Shown: positions 51,325 through 60,149, counted from the first letter of the stretch. The stretch is 64,000 nt of DNA from Oceanihabitans sp. IOP_32 (GCF_009498295.1 NZ_CP040813.1:477001-541000), one strand, 5' to 3'. The notes: generated by a model from the letters alone, not told the origin. Program-made: numbers and translations.

Positions 51325-53895
51325 TTAACTGCTCTCCAATGTTACGAACACATTTGTAAAATCTTGTTTTGCCAAATCACTTTTATGGATAACAAAGAAC
51401 AAATCGCCCGCATCTCCCCATTGCATATCGCCTGCCGAAGTTACCGTTAGTAATATTACCCAATCTTCGGGATTTCCTTTTTTGGATAAGGATGCTTGTA
51501 ATTCTGGGGCTTCATGCTGGGTAAACCCGTATGCGTTTACGGCATACTGAAAGTTGTTTTTATCGTTAATAGGGCGCTCAAAGCTATCGTATAGACTATC
51601 CAGAAGTTGTTCATTGTCCATTAGTTTTTTCGCTTCACCCAAAAAATGGTGCTTATTTACATAACTTGCATAAAAGGAAGGCGCACTATTTATTTTATCA
51701 GGTTTTACTTTATAAGGAGCGTAAGCCTGATCAAACATTTCAAAATAATCGTCTTCGGTAAATTGAAAACGTTTGCCGGAAGCCAAGGCCTTATTATTTT
51801 TTACATAAATAACTTTCCCAGGATTATTGTCTCGTGCGTAAATATGGTGCATGGTCTCTAAAAAGAAAAATAAACTACCCGTTCGTGGCAAATAGTCTTG
51901 CAAATGGGCAATGGCCTCACAATTGATTTGCCCTATAAATTCATAAACATAATCCTCCTTACCTTCACGCCAGTTCTTTCCAAATCGAGGATAAGGCATG
52001 TTCTCGGGTAAATCTGGCATGCCACCAAAACGGTGATTACCCACCTTGCTATAATCTTCTGCTGCTTCATGACTAAAACCAATGGCTTTCTTAACAATGG
52101 ATTGTAATCCCGTTGCATGTTCTTCCAGTTTCTTTTCTTTGAGAACCATCTGGATTTCAGATAGTAAATTGGCATCGTTTTGTGCCCAAAAGACGTTATC
52201 TTTCCATGGTACCAAGCCCTTTCCGTCCGCTCCTTTGTAACCAAAATCAAGTAAGCACAACTTATCTTCAATAGCCAAATCGATCTCCTTGATTATGTTA
52301 AAGGCATCAGGCAAGATTTTTAGAGGATTGTTGTTTAGTTTTATTTGTTTTAATTGAGGTTGCTTAGCCAGAGCTTCGGGCAAGCTCGTTAATTTGTTAT
52401 TATTTAAAGAAATATTTTGCAAGGCAGGCAAATCAATATTTTCTGGAACACGTTTTAATTTATTAGAAGACAACCAAAGATATTTTAATTTAGGCAACTC
52501 AAAAATGCTTTGTGGTATAGTGTTTAACTGACAGTTACTTATATTTAACTGTTCCAACTCGGTAAGTTGGCCAATACTTTCAGGAAGATGTTCTAAGGCA
52601 GCACCACTAATACTAAGGCGTTTTAATTGTGAGAGTTTACCAATGGCTTCCTGGATTTCGTGTAGAGGGAGTTTAGTATTACTATAATTAGCGTCTTTAT
52701 TAAAAATGGTGAGTTCTTGTAAGTTTTTAAACCCAAACAGAGCCCCTGGAAGTTTTAAAAAACTAGGGTTACGCAAAGAAAGCCAACGTACCTCTTCAGT
52801 CTTGGCGGATGCCGATTCTTCCATTGAGCTAAACCTATAATGGGACCAATTTAAACCAGAAACATCCATTTTTTTTGCTACGAAAATAGAATAAGCTTTA
52901 TTATGGTAACTTTTAGTCATCTCCCCCTTAAGTAAAACCCAGCCGCTAGTAAAGGTAACCGAACCATTAAAAGCCAAACCGTATTCAAAACCTTTACTTC
53001 TGGCATTTAAAAACAATGGCGCATTGGTTTTTCCGTCTTCGAAATAAAATTGTCCCTTAACTTCTCCGTTATGGTGAATACCTATTGCGGGAATAGTAAA
53101 GCTAACTGTTCCATCACCGGGATAATCATCTAAAATTTTTGCGTTCTTAGCCTTTTTGGTGTTTTTAGTTTTTCCTTTGATGTTGAGCTGTAAATCTCTA
53201 GACATTTTACCAATACTAATACCAGTTTCTTCTGAAACGAAATCAAAATAAAATTCCCCCACTTTAAAAACCTCTTGACCATCTGCGGGAATTTGAACTT
53301 TTAAAAAGCTATTTTTTTTACGCTCTGCAGCTTTTTGCTCGTTAGTTTTTTGCGCTTCAAGTGTATTTTTATATTCCTTTTGATTGTCTATTAGATGCTG
53401 TGCATAGGCCTGTTTCCTAGCATCTTCATCGCCTAAAACAGAGAGGGATTTAAAGGTTTCTCCCACCCAATCATCTAATCTATTGGAAGCTATTTTTTCG
53501 TGAACGGTTTTAAATTCTAAAAAGAAGGTGTCGTCTAAAAACACAGCGACTTGAAAATATTGGAGCTTAAAATGGATGTTGTTCCAAGGGGCATCGGTAT
53601 GCGCATGGACGATATAGGTTTTAAAGCCTTTAAATGGCGTTTCCTCGAAGCTTAAAAGCTCAGACTTGTAATGACGTGATAGGCACCAATCTTCCCATTT
53701 TTTTTGGAGCGTACTGCCTTTGTAGGAATCAGATTGTAAATCTTCCAACTTAAAAAGCCTTACTTCCAAATGTAGGTGCTGGATCTTGCAATTTTTATGA
53801 CTATTTTCTGCTCTAAGCCCTATTTTAGTCTGCTCAAGAACTTGAAAACCATTTGGCAGGGCCACACTAAAAGCATTTGTTGTAATTGTTTTCAT
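51325..53895 (-). CDS. Multidomain protein: DcrB-like N-terminus, leucine-rich repeats, DUF1963 (YwqG) C-terminus
   Basis: 856 residues, no signal peptide. Residues 1-150 resemble a DcrB/DUF1795-type domain (FSVALPNGFQVLEQTKIG ... FKTVHEKIASNRLDDWVGETFKSL). A charged helix follows (about 165-195), then a beta-rich region. About seven leucine-rich repeats lie at 380-560 (LKRLSISGAALEHLPESIGQL, LKYLWLSSNKLKRVPENI). The C-terminus from about 640 is DUF1963/YwqG: RFGGMPDLPENMPYPRF, FIGQINC, LPRTGSLFFFLE, GDLFFVIHKSDLAKQDF. YwqG-like domains occur in immunity-type proteins. The upstream lipoprotein gene ends 1 bp before it, so the two are translationally coupled. Confidence 0.8.
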   Translation of the reverse strand: MKTITTNAFSVALPNGFQVLEQTKIGLRAENSHKNCKIQHLHLEVRLFKLEDLQSDSYKGSTLQKKWEDWCLSRHYKSELLSFEETPFKGFKTYIVHAHTDAPWNNIHFKLQYFQVAVFLDDTFFLEFKTVHEKIASNRLDDWVGETFKSLSVLGDEDARKQAYAQHLIDNQKEYKNTLEAQKTNEQKAAERKKNSFLKVQIPADGQEVFKVGEFYFDFVSEETGISIGKMSRDLQLNIKGKTKNTKKAKNAKILDDYPGDGTVSFTIPAIGIHHNGEVKGQFYFEDGKTNAPLFLNARSKGFEYGLAFNGSVTFTSGWVLLKGEMTKSYHNKAYSIFVAKKMDVSGLNWSHYRFSSMEESASAKTEEVRWLSLRNPSFLKLPGALFGFKNLQELTIFNKDANYSNTKLPLHEIQEAIGKLSQLKRLSISGAALEHLPESIGQLTELEQLNISNCQLNTIPQSIFELPKLKYLWLSSNKLKRVPENIDLPALQNISLNNNKLTSLPEALAKQPQLKQIKLNNNPLKILPDAFNIIKEIDLAIEDKLCLLDFGYKGADGKGLVPWKDNVFWAQNDANLLSEIQMVLKEKKLEEHATGLQSIVKKAIGFSHEAAEDYSKVGNHRFGGMPDLPENMPYPRFGKNWREGKEDYVYEFIGQINCEAIAHLQDYLPRTGSLFFFLETMHHIYARDNNPGKVIYVKNNKALASGKRFQFTEDDYFEMFDQAYAPYKVKPDKINSAPSFYASYVNKHHFLGEAKKLMDNEQLLDSLYDSFERPINDKNNFQYAVNAYGFTQHEAPELQASLSKKGNPEDWVILLTVTSAGDMQWGDAGDLFFVIHKSDLAKQDFTNVFVTLESS

Positions 53896-53896
53896 T

Positions 53897-54766
53897 CTAT
53901 TTTGCTGTTATGGTGGCTGTAGCAGTTAGCTCGGCATCACTATTTTTATCCCACAAACGCACCTGCCATGTTATTGGGTTTTTAAGTCTGCCTTTTGTTA
54001 AGATAAGCGTAGATTGAATAACATCTTCATCTCTAATCACATCATAGCTGTGGTTCTCTAAAGCATCTTTAGATTTGGTAATTTCTACTCCGGCAGCATC
54101 GGTGACATGAATTTCCATGCCCAATTCAATTTTATTATTCTTAATTTTATAGCCTTCTAACAATTGAAAATCTAAGGATATACTTTCATCAAAACCGACT
54201 ATACCATCGGTAAACACCTTGTCTTTAAACTTATTAAAAAGGTATACTTCTCTGACCTTTAGTCCGTTTTCTTCAATTTCGATATGTGGATCTTGAATTA
54301 CTTTAAAATCCATTTCAGAAAAATAAGCCGCATCGCCTTTGGTATCATATAGTTTATACCTAGCGGTATATGTGTCTCCAGAAAAAATAGGGTTTGCCAA
54401 AATTAGCAAGCCATGTAATGTAGATACATCTTGAGGTTGCCCTAAACCGCCGAATAAATTCTTGTTTTCCAACAAAACAGTGCCTGCTTTAGAAACGACT
54501 ACCACTTCCAACTCGGGAAAATAATCGCCATTAACGATTTTAAAACCACTAATATCCTTAAAATTAGTATAGAACGTTTGTCCGTAGAAAAAGGTGTTTT
54601 CGCCTGGTTGAACAGCTTCTGTAGACACAAAAACCGTGTCGACGGCAAGTCCTTCTGCCCTTGTTTTAAGTGTGTTATCTACATGAGGTTTTTCTGAAGT
54701 TTTGGTATTACAGGCTACCAAAAAACCTAAAATTATAATTGTGAGTGCTTTAAAAGTGGTCTTCAT
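53897..54766 (-). CDS. Lipoprotein of unknown function coupled to the LRR-DUF1963 gene
   Basis: 289 residues with a clear lipobox (LGFLVAC, Cys19), so probably membrane-anchored outside the cytoplasm. The mature part is beta-rich in two similar halves (about 50-155 and 160-285), each with strands like FYGQTFYTNFKDISGFKIVNGDYFPELEVVVVSKAG and KIELGMEIHVTDAAGVEI, suggesting two Ig-like domains. Family not recognised. First gene of the two- or three-gene operon. Confidence 0.75.
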   Translation of the reverse strand: MKTTFKALTIIILGFLVACNTKTSEKPHVDNTLKTRAEGLAVDTVFVSTEAVQPGENTFFYGQTFYTNFKDISGFKIVNGDYFPELEVVVVSKAGTVLLENKNLFGGLGQPQDVSTLHGLLILANPIFSGDTYTARYKLYDTKGDAAYFSEMDFKVIQDPHIEIEENGLKVREVYLFNKFKDKVFTDGIVGFDESISLDFQLLEGYKIKNNKIELGMEIHVTDAAGVEITKSKDALENHSYDVIRDEDVIQSTLILTKGRLKNPITWQVRLWDKNSDAELTATATITAK

Positions 54767-54929
54767 AGTTTTGTGAAAATTTTGCTTGGCTAAAAGTGAT
54801 TTGAGCCAAAGTATTAAATTCTTTTTTTTAATGCGTTTTAATTAAGTACATAACAAAAATTAAATTTGAGGGTTAAGAACTATCAATTTTCTCGATAGAA
54901 GGGACTTAAGAGGTTTTGAAAATCTCTCT

Positions 54930-55049
54930 TTAGTCTTCATTTAAGACTTCGCTACTAACTGAACGGAATCTTCTACCAAACCTTCTATTTCGTGCATTTA
55001 CATAGGCTAATTGTTCTTCTAATACAAAGTTCTGTAAATAAATGAAGGT
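54930..55049 (-). pseudogene. Possible C-terminal gene fragment
   Basis: A 39-codon stop-to-stop reading with a basic Arg-rich stretch (NARNRRFGRRFR) that differs in composition from random AT-rich DNA. No start, no family recognised. It lies at the right edge of the accessory block. Confidence 0.3.
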
Positions 55050-55154
55050 TTACATCCCTTATTTCAGGGATTATTTTTAAAAATGCAATGAGAATTTTGT
55101 TTAAAGGTAAATAAAGTAATTAATCTTATGTTTTATTATGAGCTAAAAAAGCTC

Positions 55155-55187
55155 AAAAATTAAAAACCCCTAAGAAAGTCTTAAGGG
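55155..55187 (-). terminator. Terminator of the USP/membrane-protein operon
   Basis: Minus strand: CCCTTAAGA pairs with TCTTAGGG (one bulge) around a 3-nt loop, followed by GTTTTTAATTTTT. It lies 45 bp after the stop of the membrane-protein gene. Confidence 0.65.
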
Positions 55188-55231
55188 TATATTTTAATTT
55201 TGATTGGTATATTTATTTTTCAGCTTAAATG

Positions 55232-55618
55232 TTATACAGGCACAACATTATACACTACATTTAGTAAATACAAGCCTACAAGCAATAATAAGGTATAAAT
55301 AACTTGTACCCATTTTACATTAATGTACTTTAAAAAAGCAATTGTTCGCCTAGGAAAGATAAACAAAGACAACCCAATTACAAGGGAAGACCAAGCAATA
55401 ATGGTGATTATAAGTTTCCAACTAAACTCCCATACATTATGTAATAAAATATTTATTAAACCCATCATTATGGCAAGAAACGACGATATTATTAAAAACT
55501 TATCGTTGTTTAAATAAACAAAGAACTGCTTAATACGCTTAGGGTTAAAACTTAATATTGTAAAATATATGATGAGGTACCAACCCCAAAATTTGGCTAA
55601 AAACATTGAATAATCCAT
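55232..55618 (-). CDS. Small four-helix membrane protein
   Basis: 128 residues with four predicted TM helices (about 5-22, 43-65, 68-88, 101-123), a charged loop after helix 1 (NPKRIKQF) and an FPRRTIAF stretch after helix 3. I do not recognise the family with confidence. It is 5 bp downstream of a USP gene and thus in an operon behind an FNR-like box, which suggests a stress or low-oxygen membrane function. Confidence 0.75.
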   Translation of the reverse strand: MDYSMFLAKFWGWYLIIYFTILSFNPKRIKQFFVYLNNDKFLIISSFLAIMMGLINILLHNVWEFSWKLIITIIAWSSLVIGLSLFIFPRRTIAFLKYINVKWVQVIYTLLLLVGLYLLNVVYNVVPV

Positions 55619-55623
55619 AGTGT

Positions 55624-56472
55624 TTAATTTTTTTCGTGTACAACTAAAAACGGTATTTCTGTGTGATAACTTATGGCTTCAACTTTATTGTGATAAAAGA
55701 TTTGCTGAAAATAATTTAAATTTTTTGCCACCATGCATACCATATCAATATGCCTACTTTCGACAAAGCATTGCAAGGCATCCTCAATTTTCTTGCTCGT
55801 TACAAAATGAAAATCATAATCTAAGTGATTAAAATAATCTTCTAACAATCCTTTATTTTTATTTTGAGTGTTGTCTAAGTCTGCACTATTTTTCTTGATA
55901 TGAAGAATTTTTAATGCAGCTTTTTGTTGTTCTAAAATTTCGGTTAGTGGGTGGAGTACCTCGATATCATACGAAATAGAAAAATCGGTTAAAAAAGCGA
56001 TTTCGTCGGGCTCTTTAAAAGTGGCATTCTCTGGAATTGCTAAAGTAGTACACTTTACTTTTGTTATAACATCGCCAGTATTGCTCCCTATAATAATCTT
56101 TTTTAATCCAGAAGCCCCTTTTGTTCCCATGACTATAAAATCTATTTTATATTGGTCGACATGGGTTCTTATAGATTCGATAAAAAAATTATAATCGGTA
56201 AGCGTGAAGAACTTATGATTTTTATTGCTGGGAACCTCTGTAGAAATACGTTCTAAAACACCTCTAAGTTTTCGCTTTGCAGGCTTTATAAAAAAATCGT
56301 CTATAGCATCTTGCGTAGTTAAATGTGGCACATCGCTAGCCATATTGTAATTTAACGCGCTAACATGCAAAACATAAAAATTACATGGCTGTTTTTCGAA
56401 AAAGCTCAAAGCATACCTTATGGCATTCCATGAGTTTTCGGAAAAATCGGTTGGAAGTAATATATTTTTCAT
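55624..56472 (-). CDS. Universal stress protein, tandem UspA domains
   Basis: 282 residues. Starts MKNILLPTDFSENSWNAIRYAL; the nucleotide-binding loop DFIVMGTKGASGLKKIIIGSNTGDVI is intact in domain 1 and lost in domain 2. Closest in pattern to the USPs at 36960 and 37825 (same NSWNAI start). First gene of an operon with the four-helix membrane protein. A weaker FNR-like box lies at the class II position upstream. Confidence 0.93.
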   Translation of the reverse strand: MKNILLPTDFSENSWNAIRYALSFFEKQPCNFYVLHVSALNYNMASDVPHLTTQDAIDDFFIKPAKRKLRGVLERISTEVPSNKNHKFFTLTDYNFFIESIRTHVDQYKIDFIVMGTKGASGLKKIIIGSNTGDVITKVKCTTLAIPENATFKEPDEIAFLTDFSISYDIEVLHPLTEILEQQKAALKILHIKKNSADLDNTQNKNKGLLEDYFNHLDYDFHFVTSKKIEDALQCFVESRHIDMVCMVAKNLNYFQQIFYHNKVEAISYHTEIPFLVVHEKN

Positions 56473-56493
56473 TTTACAAAATCTTTACTAAAG

Positions 56494-56537
56494 CGAATTT
56501 AGTATTTACCCTCTTTTTGTAAAATGATATTGCTCAC
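56494..56537 (-). promoter_or_regulatory. Weak FNR/CRP-like box with class II spacing, USP/membrane-protein operon
   Basis: Minus strand: GTGAG-CAAT-ATCAT (56537-56524), about 6-7 of 10 matches to TTGAT-N4-ATCAA, with -7 element TAAATTCG at 56501-56494. Centre distance is 33 bp, the same as at the three better sites, which is the main reason to accept it. Confidence 0.55.
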
Positions 56538-56583
56538 TTTTAATCATAAATAGCCATTTAGTTATCGTGTGGCCCCTTTATTC

Positions 56584-57636
56584 TTAGTTAATGCTTTTTA
56601 GTTTTTCCATATTTGTAACTTTAATATTTCGACCTTCTGTACTTATAATACCTTCTTTTTTTAATAGTGTTAAAGTTCTAATAAGTGTTTCTGGAGCAAT
56701 ACCAGCAACACTAGCTAAATCGTTTCGAGAAATACTTATCGCGTCTTCGGGTTTTCGATTAATTTTTTCGGCAAATTTTAAAATAGTTGCTGCTGTTCTT
56801 TGATATACCGAATTGTAGGCCATTTGCAATAACTCACCTTTAACCGTAGTGAGCTTGCGGGCTAATAATTCTGCAAGCTCAATTACCACTTTATGGTTTT
56901 TATTAAGTATGGCTTCAAAATCTGCGATTGAAATCCCCATAAGCTGGGTATTGCCTATAGCCGTTGCGGTTTCTTTGTGTGGGATGTTATTAATTAAAGA
57001 GTTGTACCCAAATAAATCATCTTCTTTATATAAGGCCGTTGTTAGTTCCTTCCCTAGTTCGTTTATTTGGTAACATTTAACGGCTCCGCTTAGTATTAAA
57101 TAAATAAAGTTAGCGCGATCTCCTTCTCGATAAATAATATCGTTGTCTTTAAAATGAAATTCGTCGCCATGGTTTTCAAAAAAAACTTTTAAATCATTTA
57201 AGGTTTTTATTGCTCCTTCATTGCTATCTGTTTGCTCCTCTTTAGTTTGCTCGACATCCTTTAAAATAGCAACTTTTGCTAAGCGGCTCTCTATGGCGCT
57301 TATCAGCTCTTCTTCTGTAAATGGTTTAGTAATATAGTCGTCTGCTCCTAAATTCATCCCTTTTCTTAAATCTTCTCGCTCTGTTTTCGCTGATAAAAAA
57401 ATAAAAGGAATAACCTTTGTGCTTTCATTGTTAGATAAAATTTTAAGTACGGAATAGCCATCTAATTCTGGCATCATAATATCGCAAACAATAATATCTG
57501 GAACATGTTTTTTGGCTTTCTCGACTCCAGACTTACCATTTGAAGCCGTTATTACCTTGTAGTTTGATAATTCTAGAAGCTCTGCCGTATTTTCGCGTAA
57601 AACCACATCGTCTTCTATTAGTAAAACTGTTTTCAT
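56584..57636 (-). CDS. Response regulator with CRP/FNR output (REC - cNMP-binding fold - HTH_Crp)
   Basis: 350 residues. Receiver domain 1-120 with Asp9/Asp10, phospho-acceptor Asp52 (VCDIMMPELDG), Ser82 and Lys104. A cNMP-type beta-roll lies at about 150-260 (IYREGDRANFIYLILSGAVKCYQ, DLFGYNSLINNIPHKETATA), and a CRP-type winged helix at about 275-345. The recognition helix reads GIAPETLIRTL. Glu316 and Arg320 align with Glu209 and Arg213 of E. coli FNR, but the Ser212 position is Ile. There are no N-terminal FNR-type cluster cysteines, so input is probably phosphorylation. The LOV kinase gene is about 100 bp upstream on the same strand. Confidence 0.92.
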   Translation of the reverse strand: MKTVLLIEDDVVLRENTAELLELSNYKVITASNGKSGVEKAKKHVPDIIVCDIMMPELDGYSVLKILSNNESTKVIPFIFLSAKTEREDLRKGMNLGADDYITKPFTEEELISAIESRLAKVAILKDVEQTKEEQTDSNEGAIKTLNDLKVFFENHGDEFHFKDNDIIYREGDRANFIYLILSGAVKCYQINELGKELTTALYKEDDLFGYNSLINNIPHKETATAIGNTQLMGISIADFEAILNKNHKVVIELAELLARKLTTVKGELLQMAYNSVYQRTAATILKFAEKINRKPEDAISISRNDLASVAGIAPETLIRTLTLLKKEGIISTEGRNIKVTNMEKLKSIN

Positions 57637-57736
57637 TTGCTTTATTGTTTATTATATCAACATTTATAAGAATTACGTATTTTATGCTTGAAGCGACTTT
57701 TTAATTATTCCTTTTTAAGGACGCCCATTTATTAGC

Positions 57737-59620
57737 TTACAAAGTTGCTTGATTCGGAATTATTACCGTAAATATAGTGCCTTTATTTTCTTCACTAACA
57801 AAACTAATTTCACCCCCAAGATTTTCTAAATTATTCTTAACAATATTTAAACCTATACCAGTACCTTGCTGGGTATTTACCACATTTTCAGCCCTAAAAT
57901 AACGTTCGAAAACGTGTTTTTGGTCTTTGGCTGGAATACCTATACCTTGATCTTTAATTTTAAAAATTGTGTTTTTGCTATTTTGCTCAACCTCAATTTC
58001 AATAGGTTTATGCTCTGGAGAATAATTAATGGCATTATATAGTAAATTGGACAATACTAACTCGACGATTTTTTCATCTTGAAAAATAGTAAGCTCATCC
58101 ACATTTATTGGATAATTAATTTGCTGTCCTTCTTTTAAAAGCATATTAGCATTATAAACCACTTCGTTTAAAACTTTACTTAACTTAAAATGAGTTAATT
58201 TATAGTTAACCTTACCAGATTCTAATTTCTCGAACGATAAGAAGTCATTTAATATATTGTTTAGGTAATGAACTTTGTCGGTAATCGTTTTTATATGCTT
58301 ATCTCGTTTTTCTTGCTGCTCAGATAATGTGTACTTGCTTAGTAATTGGGAAGACGTTAAAATACCACTTAAAGGCGTTTTAAATTCGTGAGAAACTAGA
58401 GATAAAAATTTTGTTTTTAACTCATTAAGCTCTTTTTCTTTATTGAGTGCAATTTCAAGTTGTTTCGTCCTTTCTTCAACCTTTTTCTCCAATTTTGTGG
58501 TATAGTTAATACGCTCTGAGATATCTATAATAAAGGCTACAAAAACTTCTTTTTCGCCTAAATACGACAATTGTAAATGTACCTCTGCGGGATATGTTGA
58601 ACCGTCTTTACGTTTGTTTACCGTTTCAAACTTTAATTTTTCCTCACGATTGTGCAACAGTGTGTTAGTTATCTTGCGAAAATCGGCTTCATCATTATAC
58701 AATTTTACATCTAAAGGAGTCATATTAATCAACTCTTCTAATGCGTATCCAATATTTTTTTGTGCACCGTAGTTTGCATTTAGAAATTTTAAGGATTTAG
58801 CATCAAAAACAAAGATCTCGTTTAAAGACTCATCGAAAATAGTAGCTAAATGTTGGCGCTCTTCTTCAATTTCCATTCGCTTAGTAACATCATTCTGAAT
58901 GCCAATAAAATTAGTCACAATGCCTTCATTATTAGTTATAGGCATGACGTATAAATCGTTCCAAAATAAGGTGCCGTCTTTTTTATAATTACGTAAAATT
59001 ACCTGGCAACTCTCGCCTTTCTTTACAGCTTTTCGAAGTTTTTTTAAAGGTTTTTGGTTATTATCATTACCTTGAAGAAACCTACAATTATTATTGAGTA
59101 TCTCTTTAGTTTCATACCCTGTAAGTTTTTGAAAAGCCGCATTAAAATAAATAATCGGGTTATCCTGTTGCAAGGCATCGGTAATAACAATACCATTACT
59201 AGCCGATTCTAAGGCTCTACTTTTAAGCATTAATGTCTTTTCTGTTTTTTTCTTTTCAGAGATATCCTTAACCAAAACCATAATGTAGGTTTTGTTGTAA
59301 ATATAAAAAGGATTTAACTCCACCTCTGCTGGAAAAATAGTACCGTCTTTTTTTAAACCATAAACATCCACACCACTGCCAATTTTACGTCGCTTTCCTC
59401 TTTCTATAAATCGCTCTATATAATTAAAATGAGTAGCATGATACTTTGAGGGAATAAGTAAATGAAGTGCTCTTTCAACAATTTCACCTTTGGTGTAGCC
59501 GAAAATATCTTGGGCAAAGGAATTAAATTCCACGATATGCTGATCCTTATCTACAATAATAACGCCTTCAGAAATAGCTTCTAAAAGAATGTTAAATATA
59601 TCTTGATCTTTTTTAAACAT
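57737..59620 (-). CDS. Soluble PAS-LOV-PAS sensor histidine kinase (putative blue-light receptor)
   Basis: 627 residues from ATG 59620, without TM helices. PAS1 is at about 8-125. The second PAS (about 135-250) has the full LOV signature: LTGYETKEILNNNCRFLQG with the FMN-adduct Cys179, NYKKDGTLFWN (Asn211, Asn221) and FIGIQNDVT (Gln242). PAS3 is at about 255-375 and lacks the Cys motif. A coiled coil leads to HisKA (SLVSHEFKTPLSG, His411) and a HATPase domain with N, G1 and G2 boxes (NLLYNAINYS, DQGIGIP, GTGIGLNIV). The likely partner is the receiver-CRP regulator encoded next. Confidence 0.92.
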   Translation of the reverse strand: MFKKDQDIFNILLEAISEGVIIVDKDQHIVEFNSFAQDIFGYTKGEIVERALHLLIPSKYHATHFNYIERFIERGKRRKIGSGVDVYGLKKDGTIFPAEVELNPFYIYNKTYIMVLVKDISEKKKTEKTLMLKSRALESASNGIVITDALQQDNPIIYFNAAFQKLTGYETKEILNNNCRFLQGNDNNQKPLKKLRKAVKKGESCQVILRNYKKDGTLFWNDLYVMPITNNEGIVTNFIGIQNDVTKRMEIEEERQHLATIFDESLNEIFVFDAKSLKFLNANYGAQKNIGYALEELINMTPLDVKLYNDEADFRKITNTLLHNREEKLKFETVNKRKDGSTYPAEVHLQLSYLGEKEVFVAFIIDISERINYTTKLEKKVEERTKQLEIALNKEKELNELKTKFLSLVSHEFKTPLSGILTSSQLLSKYTLSEQQEKRDKHIKTITDKVHYLNNILNDFLSFEKLESGKVNYKLTHFKLSKVLNEVVYNANMLLKEGQQINYPINVDELTIFQDEKIVELVLSNLLYNAINYSPEHKPIEIEVEQNSKNTIFKIKDQGIGIPAKDQKHVFERYFRAENVVNTQQGTGIGLNIVKNNLENLGGEISFVSEENKGTIFTVIIPNQATL

Positions 59621-59661
59621 AAACAACTCTTTAAATAGGAGTAACCCAAAGTTAGTATAAA

Positions 59662-59705
59662 CTGATTAATATCATGTCTAAACATATAACTACTTTGTAA
59701 ATTTA
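59662..59705 (+). promoter_or_regulatory. FNR-like box with class II spacing, TerB-like/thioredoxin operon
   Basis: CTGAT-TAAT-ATCAT at 59662-59675 (8 of 10) and a -7 element TAAATTTA at 59698-59705, centres 33 bp apart. The box lies between the divergent LOV kinase and the TerB-like gene. The spacing fits only the rightward promoter. Confidence 0.75.
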
Positions 59706-59735
59706 TTGCTTTAATTTCTTTGAAGAAATAAAAAT

Positions 59736-60146
59736 ATGAAGACTCAAGAGGATATCATAATCGATTTTTACCAAAATCTAGGCAAATTGTTTTACGCAAT
59801 TGCCGCTACAGATAAAAAAGTTCACCCAGCAGAGGTTACGAAGTTACAAGAATTGGTAGAAAAATATTGGTTAGATGTTAGTGTTATTGAAGATGTTCAT
59901 TATAAAGATGGGGCGAATAAAATTGTGCTTTTTTTTCAAACTTTAAATAATGAGGGTAAACTTAGTGCTAAAACCTGTTTTAAAGATTTTGTGACCTACA
60001 AAAACGAAAACAAACACTTGTTTACCGACAACTTAAAACGCCTCATTATAAAAACAGCCACTGAAATGGCTCATGCCTTTTCTGGTCTCAATAAATCTGA
60101 GCTTATAGTACTTGCTAAACTAGATATTGAATTAAAAAACATATAA
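59736..60146 (+). CDS. TerB-like protein
   Basis: 136 residues, all-helical, soluble. The segment LFYAIAATDKKVHPAEVTKLQELVEKYW is typical of TerB-like domains (a metal-binding or envelope-stress helical module of tellurite-resistance operons), with AMAHAFSGLNKSELIVLAKL at the C-terminus. Function in this setting is unknown. It is 3 bp upstream of thioredoxin and behind an FNR-like box, so it is probably induced with the stress regulon. Confidence 0.7.
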   Translation: MKTQEDIIIDFYQNLGKLFYAIAATDKKVHPAEVTKLQELVEKYWLDVSVIEDVHYKDGANKIVLFFQTLNNEGKLSAKTCFKDFVTYKNENKHLFTDNLKRLIIKTATEMAHAFSGLNKSELIVLAKLDIELKNI

Positions 60147-60149
60147 ATT

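Larger units (their letters stand above)
54767..55231. other. Intergenic region with a possible gene remnant
   Basis: About 465 bp without an intact gene. On the minus strand, 55049-54930 encodes 39 stop-bounded residues with protein-like composition (LEEQLAYVNARNRRFGRRFR) but no start codon, which looks like the tail of a lost gene. A terminator hairpin sits at 55155-55187. Confidence 0.5.

Noticed and set aside
57737-59620. LOV identity for the first and third PAS domains of the kinase
   Set aside because: Neither has the NCRFLQ Cys motif; only the middle PAS does.
59626-59668. FNR-like box at 59662-59675 as a promoter site for the LOV kinase
   Set aside because: No -7-like element lies at the 33-bp distance on the minus strand; the spacing fits only the rightward TerB-like gene.
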